A stretch of DNA of 64,000 bases from Sphingomonas paeninsulae (GTDB lineage Bacteria > Pseudomonadota > Alphaproteobacteria > Sphingomonadales > Sphingomonadaceae): positions 62,001 through 126,000 of the forward strand of contig NZ_CP032829.1 in NCBI RefSeq assembly GCF_003660165.1, given 5' to 3'. Position numbers and translations under genes: made by a program. The notes beneath the pieces are model-generated. The model made no database searches, was not told the DNA's origin, and saw only the letters and a program-made list of their open reading frames with translations. Shown piece after piece: positions 10,246 to 18,629 of the stretch. Every line of letters starts with the position of its first letter. Position 1 is the first letter of the stretch.

Positions 10246-12684
10246 TCATACACCGAAGTGGAAACGCAGGCGCATCCCGTACATGCGCGGTTCGCCATAC
10301 ATCGTTGCCCAAATCCCCAGCGACTGGTTTACGTCGGAGTTACTGATCCGATAGAGTTTGTCCGTCGCGTTGGTTACGAAGACACCGGCATCAATGCCTG
10401 TCCCGCTGATGTTCTTCCAGTCGAGAGAAGCATTGAGCAGACCATATCCGGCCAGGATCGAACCTGGCTGGAGAGCGGGAAGCACGACAGCTTCGGTATT
10501 CTGGGACGAGGTGTGCGCGTAGTTCACGAAGAACGACAGGGCACCCATCGTACCCGGCAACTCCTTGTTTACCGCCATGTGTACGCTGAAGATATAGGGC
10601 GCGACATACTGACCGGGCAGGCACTTTATGTTGGATAACGTGCCGGGTGCAGGAGTGGTGCCGGTGCAGTCCGGAAGCCCATTGGCAGGGACCAAATACT
10701 GGGTGTACTTAAAATTAGTGTAGCTGAAATTGCCGCCGATTTCCACTTGTGGGATCGGACGAATCGCCGCCTCCACTTCGATACCCTGAACATGAGCCTT
10801 AGCGGGATTGACAGCCGCGCCGCTGGCGTTGGTCAACGGATTATAGTCGCCCGTTGCCTTCTGGATGTTGGAATAGTTTAGGAAATAATAGTTTGCATTG
10901 AAGCGCGTCGGTATATTGCCCAAGTGGAAGTCGGATTTGATGCCGCCTTCATAGTCTGTGACATATTCGGGATTGAACGTCTCGGTTGTCGTGCGGACTG
11001 CATAGGAATTGAACCCGCCCGCCTTGTAACCGCGCGCCACCTTTGCGTAGAGCAAGACGTGCGGCACAAGTTTGTAATCGAGGCCGGCAGTCCAGGTTGG
11101 TGCCTTGCTGTGCAGTTTAGCGGAAAAAGTACAACCTGTCGCCGGATCGGTCAGGACAGTCGCGCCATTATACACGCAGGTAAATGCGCCGGGGACCGTC
11201 CTGGACACGTTATAGGAATAAGCGGTGCCGTTGATTGTATCCCAGGTATAACGATAGCCGGCGGTTAGCCGCAGCCCTTCGAGTGAAGGAGAAAGAGCGC
11301 CGAAATCGAGCGTGCCCTGCGCGTAGATCGCCTTCGATTTATTCGCTACCGCAACACTGGAGACGGTCTGAGGGCAAAAGCCCGTGTAGGCGGCTGGGCA
11401 AAAGACGATCGAGTTGACGCCCATTTCACCTGCGGGGCTCTGGTTATAATAGAAGCCGCCGACCGTAAACGTCAGGTGATTGTCGAGCATGGTGCCCTGC
11501 AACTGGAGTTCTTCGGTGAACTCCTTGAGGTCATCACGCGGCAGCGAGTTGCTCGGCAGCGACGAGTCATATTGTTGCACCGTGGTGCCGTCGCCGTCAT
11601 AATAATAGTTACTTTTGAATGCCTGATAGCTGATGATGTTGCGCACCAACAGTTCGTCGGTGAGATTTACCCGCGACGTGTTCACAACTCCCCAAGTACG
11701 GGTCGTCTGACCCTGGAGGACGCCGGGTGCTTCTGCACGTGGCCCCAGCGCGTTCGCCTGTGCGGTGAGGCCGCTATAATAGCTGCAGGGAACCTGCCCC
11801 GGAACGCCGCACAAACCGTAACTATTTAAAAGGGGAATGTTGAAGCCCTTATTGATCAGGGCTGTGCCGTTGTTATCCGAATAGGTGCCATAGGCCATCA
11901 GGTAGTTTTCGAAGTTCGAACTGGGCCGGAACGTGATACCGATGCGACCCGTGTACCAGTGCACGTTATCGAGATTCCGGTTGTACGTCACATCGCGCGT
12001 GTATCCATCGCGATCGTGATAGGCGCCGGAAACGCGAACCAGCAGCTTATCATCCACGACGGGCACGTTGAGCATGCCTTCGAATTCATTGTCGTTATAG
12101 TTGCCGTACTGCGCGGATACCGATCCGGACAGTTCGTTGGTTGGTTTGTGTGGCACGAGCAGAACTGCGCCACCGGTCGTGTTGCGCCCGAACAGCGTGC
12201 CTTGCGGCCCGGCGAGAATCTGTAGACTTTCGAGATCGACATAATTGCCCGGTCCGCCCTGCTGGCTGAGCGTGATCGGGGCGGGCAGCGGCACCTCGGC
12301 CATATACACGACGACGCCGGGCGACGCCTGGAAAGTAGCGCCTTGACCACGAAGAGTGAAGGTCTGCGTATCGCGGGACGCCTGGCCGTTGGCGCCCACC
12401 ACCAACGATGGCACGCTCGCCGCAAGATCCTGAGCTTTGGTGATGCCCTGCTGTTGAAGCCGTTCGCTGGAGAAGGCCGTGATCGAGATGGGCACGTCTT
12501 GCTGGTGTTCTTCACGGCGATTCGCGGTAACGATGATATCGCCAACGCCAACGGCCGAGCTCCTGCTGGCTGCGGCCTGCGTATCCGCGCTCTGGGATTG
12601 CACCACTTGTGCATGAGCCGCCTGGCCCGCGACCATCGCCGCAATGCCAACAGATCCGGCCAGAAACTTGTGAGAAGTCCCCAT
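10246..12684 (-). CDS. TonB-dependent outer-membrane receptor
   Basis: An 812-residue TonB-dependent receptor that would take up a ligand across the outer membrane using energy from TonB-ExbB-ExbD. The signal peptide ends at AAHAQ near residue 26. The plug starts around residue 48 with DIIVTANRREE, QDVPISITAFS and the LQILAGPQGTLFGRNTTGGAV signature. The rest is beta barrel ending in RFHFGV. The start at 12684 is preferred because GGAGG lies six bases upstream; an ATG six bases earlier would sit against that site. Sphingomonad receptors of this subclass import varied carbohydrates, aromatics or siderophores; the ligand cannot be told. A JmjC-like gene follows upstream on the same strand. Confidence 0.92.
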   Translation of the reverse strand: MGTSHKFLAGSVGIAAMVAGQAAHAQVVQSQSADTQAAASRSSAVGVGDIIVTANRREEHQQDVPISITAFSSERLQQQGITKAQDLAASVPSLVVGANGQASRDTQTFTLRGQGATFQASPGVVVYMAEVPLPAPITLSQQGGPGNYVDLESLQILAGPQGTLFGRNTTGGAVLLVPHKPTNELSGSVSAQYGNYNDNEFEGMLNVPVVDDKLLVRVSGAYHDRDGYTRDVTYNRNLDNVHWYTGRIGITFRPSSNFENYLMAYGTYSDNNGTALINKGFNIPLLNSYGLCGVPGQVPCSYYSGLTAQANALGPRAEAPGVLQGQTTRTWGVVNTSRVNLTDELLVRNIISYQAFKSNYYYDGDGTTVQQYDSSLPSNSLPRDDLKEFTEELQLQGTMLDNHLTFTVGGFYYNQSPAGEMGVNSIVFCPAAYTGFCPQTVSSVAVANKSKAIYAQGTLDFGALSPSLEGLRLTAGYRYTWDTINGTAYSYNVSRTVPGAFTCVYNGATVLTDPATGCTFSAKLHSKAPTWTAGLDYKLVPHVLLYAKVARGYKAGGFNSYAVRTTTETFNPEYVTDYEGGIKSDFHLGNIPTRFNANYYFLNYSNIQKATGDYNPLTNASGAAVNPAKAHVQGIEVEAAIRPIPQVEIGGNFSYTNFKYTQYLVPANGLPDCTGTTPAPGTLSNIKCLPGQYVAPYIFSVHMAVNKELPGTMGALSFFVNYAHTSSQNTEAVVLPALQPGSILAGYGLLNASLDWKNISGTGIDAGVFVTNATDKLYRISNSDVNQSLGIWATMYGEPRMYGMRLRFHFGV

Positions 12685-12695
12685 AACCATCCTCC

Positions 12696-13131
12696 ATTTT
12701 TCTTTTATGTATCCACCTCGACATATGGCGTTGTCAAAGAGAATCGGAGTCGAAGTCGGCTAAGCATTTTGGGCCGTTATCGATTTCGTGAACAGGTGAT
12801 CTGCTCCGGAGGCGTAAATGAGTGGGTGACTGGCGCGGTCAGGCAACTGCCAGGATGGCTTGGGGTCGTTTTCGACCCTGTTTACGCATCAGCATGGCTG
12901 CGCATCTTGATGCCGGGCGCGATATGGACGCCCCCGACAACCGTCAGCACGGCGCTGCATCTGATCGGGCATCGTCATGTCTCCCGATTTCGTACGCTAC
13001 CATAATGTCCCGAACCGTAGCCGATGCTGGCTGGTGCGCAGTTGAACTCTTCGTGTACCGTGCCGACATCAAGAACAGCAACGAGATCTTGGCTGAACTC
13101 CGGCGCGATCCTTTGGTGTTGAGTTGACGTT
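12696..13131. other. Gene-free interval upstream of the TonB receptor
   Basis: About 430 bases with no gene I can support. Open frames here either run into the neighbouring genes or lack ribosome binding sites and protein-like composition. The promoter and leader of the TonB receptor should lie at the left end. I looked for a cobalamin-type or other riboswitch leader and saw no recognisable element. Confidence 0.4.
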
Positions 13132-13980
13132 CTATAAGCGTACGCCAACCTTGCGCAGAGCCCGCCAGGCCGTAGATTTTGCCACATTGCGATGCGGCAG
13201 GGGACGGGGCGGCGCAGGATTAAGCCCGAAATTACGGAGTATCTTGTTGAATGCCCGCGTGTCCGCCTCAGCATAGCTCCAGCGCGAACGCCAGGTCACC
13301 GAGAGCGAGATGGATACCTCCGATCCATTCTTCACGTAATGCGGCCATTTGAGCGGTACATAGATTGCATCCCCGGCGCGGAGTGTCACCGATTTGCCCT
13401 TTGCCTCAAACTCATCCTTCCAAAGAACCGTTCGCGGACCGCCCGTGTGATAGATTTCGTGAAACTGAGCCGGGATGATCGATTCATCGGTTCCTGAGAA
13501 AAGGGTCATTGTCTTCTCGCCGCGGGTTTGCAGCAGAATATTGTATTCGGGATCGCTGTGGAACGGTGTGACCGAATTTGGCGACGAAATGAAGATGAAC
13601 CCGACGAGGTTCAGCATCGGGCCGGTGATAGCTTCAACGGCTGGGCGGATTTCGGAGAGAACATCGTGCAGGAGTGCCCTGTAGGTGGGGTCAAGCTCGA
13701 TATTTTTAAGAACCGCCCACGACGCGCTCTCTTCGATAGAGGCGATGGTTTCAAGAACCGAGAGGGAGTGTTTGGGAACCTCGTGCTGGCCAATACCGAT
13801 TGGAAGTGCACCAATATTGTGCTCGATGACCGAAGCGGGCAGCCTCTCGCTCAACGCGAGCAGTTCCGGAATTTCCATCAGCGGGTGATCTAAAAAATCA
13901 TGCTTAAGCTTTAAGATTGAATCGGGGTAGCATTGCTTAAAATCTTCAATGCTGGCCGTAGGGAATGCTTTATTGCGCAT
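13132..13980 (-). CDS. JmjC/cupin-like (cupin_8) dioxygenase-type protein
   Basis: A 282-residue protein of the cupin-like JmjC group. The metal-binding facial triad can be seen: HSD within TPFHSDPEYN at about residues 160-169, and a distal histidine in PLKWPHYVKNGSE near residue 232, with the typical RAGDAIYVP turn before it. Such proteins are Fe(II)/2-oxoglutarate oxygenases or their inactive relatives. AAGGA lies upstream of the ATG. In sphingomonads and xanthomonads similar genes often sit beside TonB receptors, as here, but the substrate is unknown. It is tandem with the receptor but 450 bases away, so not clearly one operon. Confidence 0.75.
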   Translation of the reverse strand: MRNKAFPTASIEDFKQCYPDSILKLKHDFLDHPLMEIPELLALSERLPASVIEHNIGALPIGIGQHEVPKHSLSVLETIASIEESASWAVLKNIELDPTYRALLHDVLSEIRPAVEAITGPMLNLVGFIFISSPNSVTPFHSDPEYNILLQTRGEKTMTLFSGTDESIIPAQFHEIYHTGGPRTVLWKDEFEAKGKSVTLRAGDAIYVPLKWPHYVKNGSEVSISLSVTWRSRWSYAEADTRAFNKILRNFGLNPAPPRPLPHRNVAKSTAWRALRKVGVRL

Positions 13981-14231
13981 CGGATTAATCCTTAACGTGC
14001 TAGTTACTCAATATTATTGATAAATTGCACTGCCGTTTATTATTGCGCGATACTCATATCTGGAAAGCGTTGACAAATTATAGGGTCCACGCGGATTGAG
14101 ACGATATGGCGGCTGCGGCCATCCCGAAAAGGATCTGGCCAATCTTCGGTCGCGATTGAGCTGATGAACGCCTATAACCGGTTGGGTATAGCCTTGCGTC
14201 CACCAGTCGCCGCTGCCGGAGTATAAGACCT

Positions 14232-14741
14232 ATGGATATCACCCAACTCATTCTTGACGACCATCATGAGCAGCGTCGGCTGTTCTCCATCCTCGAGCAG
14301 ATCGACAAAAGTGATACGGTAAGTCTCGCCGCCGTCTGGCGGCGCTTGTCGGCCTTTCTCGAGGTTCACGCCGAAACCGAGGAGCGCTTTTTTTATCCTG
14401 CGCTGATGCGCGTTGGCCGGAAGGCGAACCGGACCGAAGAAGTAGAAGACGAATCGCTCGACGCGATCAAGGATCACAATGAAATCCGGGATGCCGTGGC
14501 CGCGGTGGAAAGCGAAATCAACGGAACCGAAGCCTGGTTCAAAGCGGTCGCCGCCGCGAATAAGGCGAACGGTGACCATATGGCGGAAGAGGAGCGCGAG
14601 GGCCTCACTGAATTTCGCAGATTGGCGCCGCTGGCACTTCGCCATGATCTTGCCGTGTCATTCATCTCGTTCGAGACGACCAATGTCGATGGCGTCGTAC
14701 CCATCGACAAAGACCCGAAGAAATGGGTCGAGACTCACTGA
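14232..14741 (+). CDS. Hemerythrin HHE-domain protein
   Basis: A 169-residue protein with a four-helix HHE cation-binding domain. The di-iron ligands are visible in order: DDHHEQRRL near residue 10, EVHAETEERFFYP near residue 50, IKDHNEI near residue 85 and DHMAEEEREGL near residue 117. Bacterial members bind oxygen or nitric oxide or act in iron and redox stress. The C-terminal 45 residues extend beyond the domain and are not recognised. It has a GGAG site ten bases upstream and stands alone on its strand. Confidence 0.88.
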   Translation: MDITQLILDDHHEQRRLFSILEQIDKSDTVSLAAVWRRLSAFLEVHAETEERFFYPALMRVGRKANRTEEVEDESLDAIKDHNEIRDAVAAVESEINGTEAWFKAVAAANKANGDHMAEEEREGLTEFRRLAPLALRHDLAVSFISFETTNVDGVVPIDKDPKKWVETH

Positions 14742-14938
14742 GGTCTTCGCCCGTAAGCTTTGCCTGATCGAAGGTTAGACTTCCTCGCCGCGGCGAATAC
14801 CCCGGAATCGGTTGCCGGGTTCCCTTAAAAGCGCTTTCGGACTTTTACCGATGCGTCTGCCCCGTTGGCGGAGCATTTCGGCGACGCAGATTTTCCCATT
14901 TCGGAAAATCTTTTTATCGATGCCTTACAAGGCACCGC

Positions 14939-15013
14939 TGGCTCCCCGGGCCTGATTCGAACAGGCGGCCATTCGATTAACAGTCGAATGCTCTACCGCT
15001 GAGCTACCGGGGA
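14939..15013 (-). tRNA. tRNA-Asn (GTT)
   Basis: The minus strand folds as a tRNA: acceptor TCCCCGG pairs with CCGGGGA, the D-arm is AGCTCAGCGGTAGAGC, the anticodon loop CTGTTAA gives GTT for asparagine, and the T-arm contains GTTCGAATC. The 3' CCA is encoded, the total is 75 bases. Confidence 0.95.
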
Positions 15014-15062
15014 ACACTAACGGAGGCGCGCTCCTAGCACGCCTCCATCAAGATGCAACCCA

Positions 15063-15838
15063 TCAGACGATGAACTGCTCCATCGCGATGCGATCATCGA
15101 GCGCATGTTCCGGATCGAACAGCAATTTTAACGTCGATGGACGGTCAATCGACACCGTAATGGTCGAGACATCACGGACTTCGCGCTGGTCGGCTACGGC
15201 AGAAACCGGGCGTTTTACCGGATCGAGAACACGGAATTTTATAACTGCCGATTCGGGCAGAATCGCACCGCGCCAGCGACGGGGGCGGAATGGGCTGATC
15301 GGTGTCAGGGCCAGCAACGCCGAACCAAGCGGAAGAATCGGTCCATGCGCCGAAAGATTATAAGCGGTCGACCCGGCCGGTGTCGCGACCAGAACACCGT
15401 CGCAGACCAGTTCTGGCAGGACAACGCGCCCATTCACCTCAACCTCAAGCTTTGCCGTCTGGCGAGTCTCACGCAGGAGCGAGACTTCATTGATCGCGGG
15501 GAGCGAGATTCGCTGACCGTCGATCGTTTCCGCTTCCATTCGCAATGGCGTGACGTTGAACAGCTTGGCATTTTCGATTCGCTCGTCGAGGCGCTTTTCC
15601 CGCCACTCGTTCATCAGGAAACCGACAGTACCGAGATTCATGCCGAAGACTGGCAGGATACGGCGATCCTCAAGCATCGCGTGGAGCGTCTGAAGCAGAA
15701 AACCGTCGCCCCCAGTGCGACGATCATATCCGCTTCCTTCACGTCCACCCAGTCCCTGCGTGCGCGCAGGGACGCTGCGGCCTCCTCTGCAGCGTCGGTG
15801 GGGGAAACGAGCAGTGCGCGCTTTGGCTCGGCAATCAT
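15063..15838 (-). CDS. nadK: NAD kinase, one frameshift (probable sequence error)
   Basis: NAD kinase makes NADP from NAD and ATP. The N-terminal part (from ATG at 15838) runs to MIVALGA, then the frame breaks; the other frame resumes with HAMLEDRRILPVFGMNLGTVGFLM and reaches the stop at 15063. Adding one C to the CCCCC at 15709-15713 (a G on the coding strand) restores ALGGDGFLLQTLHAM, the conserved GGDG active-site motif. The substrate site PAGSTAYNLSAHGPI is intact, and the repaired protein is about 258 residues, normal for the family. Its ATG overlaps the moaA stop. nadK is essential in most bacteria, so an assembly error is much likelier than a broken gene. Confidence 0.9.
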
Positions 15839-16836
15839 CCGCCAGTCACGCTCATGTGACGTTCGGTCGCTGGCGTGCCGATGTGAAAATCATGTGCCTT
15901 TGGCTTGGCACCGAGCGCACGGTCGATCGCATTATCCAACAGCGCAGGATCGTCGGAGCGGAGTGCTTCGCGCAGATCGACGCGGTCTTCGTGGCCTAGG
16001 CACATATAAAGCTGTCCTGATGCAGAAACGCGAATGCGGTTGCAGCCTTCGCAGAAATTACGTGTGAGTGGTGAAATCAGGCCCAGCGTCGCGCCGAGTT
16101 CTGGAATCGACCAGTATCGGGCGGGACCGCCGGTCCGCTTGGCGCTTGGCAAAAGCGCATATTTTGCGTCGAGCCGATCCTTGACGACCGTGAGCGAAAG
16201 AAAACGATCTGTCCGGTCTTCTTCGATCACCCCGAGCGGCATCGTCTCGATCAGTGACAAACCATAACCCTGCTCTCCACACCAGATGAGCATCGGTTCG
16301 ATCTCGTCCTCGTTCAGGCCTTTCAGCGCGACCATATTGATCTTGACGCTGATGCCCGCATCCCGCGCTGCCTGAACACCGTCAAGCACCTGTGCGACAT
16401 CGCCATGACGGGTGATGTGACGGAATTTGGCCGGGTCGCGCGTGTCGAGGCTGACATTCATGCGCTCAATGCCCGCTGCACGCAGGGCAGGGGCGTGTTC
16501 GCGCAGGCGAGTGGCATTGGTCGTCATCGTGACTTCGTCGAGGCCGTGACCGATCAGCTTGCCGATCTCGGTCGCAACCTGAACCGCACCGCGCCGGGCA
16601 AGCGGCTCGCCGCCGGTTAGCCGAATGCGCTTTACCCCTCGATCGACGAACCTGCGCGCAAGCTCTACGATTTCTTCCAACGTGAGAATTTCGGAGCGCG
16701 GGAGGAACGTCATGTCCTCTGCCATGCAGTAACGACAACGCAGATCGCAGCGATCGGTCAGGGACAGGCGAACATAGTCGATCCCACGACCGAAGCCGTC
16801 CCGTAAACCTGCTGTCCGACTAATGCTCTCCAACAT
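15835..16836 (-). CDS. moaA: GTP 3',8-cyclase MoaA (molybdenum cofactor)
   Basis: MoaA is a radical-SAM enzyme that, with MoaC, turns GTP into the first pyranopterin intermediate of molybdenum cofactor. The 333-residue product has the N-terminal 4Fe-4S motif CDLRCRYC at about residues 30-37, the LTGGEPL SAM-binding motif near residue 74, the C-terminal cluster cysteines FCEGCNRIRVS...MCLG, and the C-terminal Gly-Gly needed for catalysis. It overlaps nadK by four bases (ATGA). No other moa gene is in the window. Confidence 0.95.
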   Translation of the reverse strand: MLESISRTAGLRDGFGRGIDYVRLSLTDRCDLRCRYCMAEDMTFLPRSEILTLEEIVELARRFVDRGVKRIRLTGGEPLARRGAVQVATEIGKLIGHGLDEVTMTTNATRLREHAPALRAAGIERMNVSLDTRDPAKFRHITRHGDVAQVLDGVQAARDAGISVKINMVALKGLNEDEIEPMLIWCGEQGYGLSLIETMPLGVIEEDRTDRFLSLTVVKDRLDAKYALLPSAKRTGGPARYWSIPELGATLGLISPLTRNFCEGCNRIRVSASGQLYMCLGHEDRVDLREALRSDDPALLDNAIDRALGAKPKAHDFHIGTPATERHMSVTGG

Positions 16837-16871
16837 GCTAGACAGGTAAGGCGCTCAACTGCCGATAGCAA

Positions 16872-18629
16872 TTGGCGGCGCGCGAGCGAACGGCTAGCAA
16901 CGGGTTCGCAAAGGGGATGATTTTGAAGCAGGGAAACGCACAGAGAGCGAGCGAACTGCGGGAAACGCCCGTGGGCTTCGCCTTTGCAGCTGTGTCCGAC
17001 GATCCCCGGTTCGAAGCGCTGGTGAAGCTTGGGTGGAAGTTTGAAGCCCCGAGTGGCGCGTTAGCTGGCATGCCAAAGATAATGCTCATTGATCTGCGGA
17101 AGAAAATGCCGCCGAAGCTGGGGGCGATTGCCAAAGCGCTTGAGACGGCGCGCGGAGCCTTCGTCGCGATTATTTCCGACAGCTCGAAATCCGCTGCTGC
17201 TTTTGAGGCCGGTGCCACCCAGATCGTCGGCGAGCCGTTCGATATCGAAATGATGGACTCAGCACTTCTGTTGGCGGGGCGGCAGATCGAGCGGCTGGCG
17301 CGCGCTGGGGGTCGGCGGGGCGTCGAGTCCCCAAGCCGTTCAAACAAGGCGATGCTGGATCTGGAAAAGCCGTCAGGATCGATTCAGTCTGAATTATCCG
17401 CAAATCCGACGGCACTTATGCTTATCGGTCTAAAACGCTTTGACGCGATCAACGCGGCATTCGGGCGACAGACGGGCGATGACTTGCTGGTGGCAGTGGA
17501 GCGGCGGATTGCCTCGGTTGCCAAAGAGATGTCCGGCGGCAAGGCGATCGTGTCGCGGTCGGGAGGCACCGATTTCATTGTAATCCCCGGCCCAATGGGA
17601 TTGAGCGACCGGCTTGCACTGGCCGAAAGGATCGTCGTCCAAATCGAGCGGCCGTTCATGGCTGGCGATCACTTCGTCGCGCTGGGTGCCTCTATCGGGA
17701 TTGTCGATACGCGGGCTGGCGACCTTGAAAGCGACGTGCTGCGCCGTGCTCAGGTCGCGCTGACAGCGGCACGGGACGATGATGTTGCGGTCCGGGTGTT
17801 GAGTGCACAGGACGAGGGGACTGCGCTGTTCGATGCGGGGCTGGAAACCGATCTGCGCCGCGCGCTGGACAATAACGAAATCGACATATTGTTTCAGCCG
17901 CAGGTTTCGGTCACGAACGGCCAAATTGTCGGCGTCGAGGCTTTGGCACGATGGCAGCATCCTCAGCACGGAGAATTGGGAGCCGAGACATTGTTTTCGG
18001 TCGCCGAGCGTTCGGACTATCTGACGGCGCTGTCGGCCCATGTGCAGCGAAGGGCGGCGATGAAAGCCGCGGCATGGCCCGAAGTTTTGCAGAGCCTGCG
18101 CTTGTCGGTGAACGTCACAGCAGAAGATATCGCAAGGCCGGGGTTTGCCGATACCTTTCTCGCGATGATCGACGAAACTGGCTTTCCGCGTGATCGGCTC
18201 ACCGTGGAAATTACCGAAAACGGGCTGATCGACGATCTGGCGGCAGCAGCGGCGTTGCTCGCGACTTTGCGCGCCAGCGGTTGCCGGGTCGCGATCGACG
18301 ATTTCGGGACGGGATATTCCAGTCTGGCCTATCTGAAGGCGCTGCCGCTGGATTATCTGAAGATCGACAAGCATCTGGCGCAGGACATTACGGGCACGGC
18401 ACGCGACAGGATCGTGGTGCGCGGCGTAATCGACATGGCGCGGTCTCTGGGCTTGGCTGTAATCGCCGAAGGTGTTGAAACCGAAGAACAACTGACCCTG
18501 CTGGCACGCGAGGGATGCAATTATTATCAGGGTTTCCTGTGCGCGGTTCCACTGGGTGTGGGCGCGCTGGCCGACCTCGTCACACAGCGATCTTTGCCAA
18601 GCCTTTCGACAATTGCAGCGCCCCGTTAA
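16872..18629 (+). CDS. EAL-domain c-di-GMP phosphodiesterase with degenerate GGDEF
   Basis: A protein of up to 585 residues with three parts: an N-terminal receiver-like fold (about 65-150) lacking clear phosphorylation residues, a GGDEF domain (about 175-320) whose signature is SRSGGTDF instead of GG(D/E)EF and is probably inactive as a cyclase, and an EAL domain (about 330-570) with EALARWQHP, DDFGTGYSSL, LKIDK and AEGVE, the residues needed to hydrolyse cyclic di-GMP. It should lower c-di-GMP and so affect motility or adhesion. No membrane segments. The start is uncertain: TTG at 16872 or ATG at 16917, neither with an ideal ribosome site. Its 3' end overlaps mfd by 50 bases, tail to tail. 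Confidence 0.88.
   Translation: MAARERTASNGFAKGMILKQGNAQRASELRETPVGFAFAAVSDDPRFEALVKLGWKFEAPSGALAGMPKIMLIDLRKKMPPKLGAIAKALETARGAFVAIISDSSKSAAAFEAGATQIVGEPFDIEMMDSALLLAGRQIERLARAGGRRGVESPSRSNKAMLDLEKPSGSIQSELSANPTALMLIGLKRFDAINAAFGRQTGDDLLVAVERRIASVAKEMSGGKAIVSRSGGTDFIVIPGPMGLSDRLALAERIVVQIERPFMAGDHFVALGASIGIVDTRAGDLESDVLRRAQVALTAARDDDVAVRVLSAQDEGTALFDAGLETDLRRALDNNEIDILFQPQVSVTNGQIVGVEALARWQHPQHGELGAETLFSVAERSDYLTALSAHVQRRAAMKAAAWPEVLQSLRLSVNVTAEDIARPGFADTFLAMIDETGFPRDRLTVEITENGLIDDLAAAAALLATLRASGCRVAIDDFGTGYSSLAYLKALPLDYLKIDKHLAQDITGTARDRIVVRGVIDMARSLGLAVIAEGVETEEQLTLLAREGCNYYQGFLCAVPLGVGALADLVTQRSLPSLSTIAAPR

Noticed and set aside
12343-13005. Plus-strand open frame over the TonB receptor 5' end and the gap after it
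   Set aside because: Most of it is antisense to the receptor signal peptide and plug; the remainder has no ribosome site or recognisable family.
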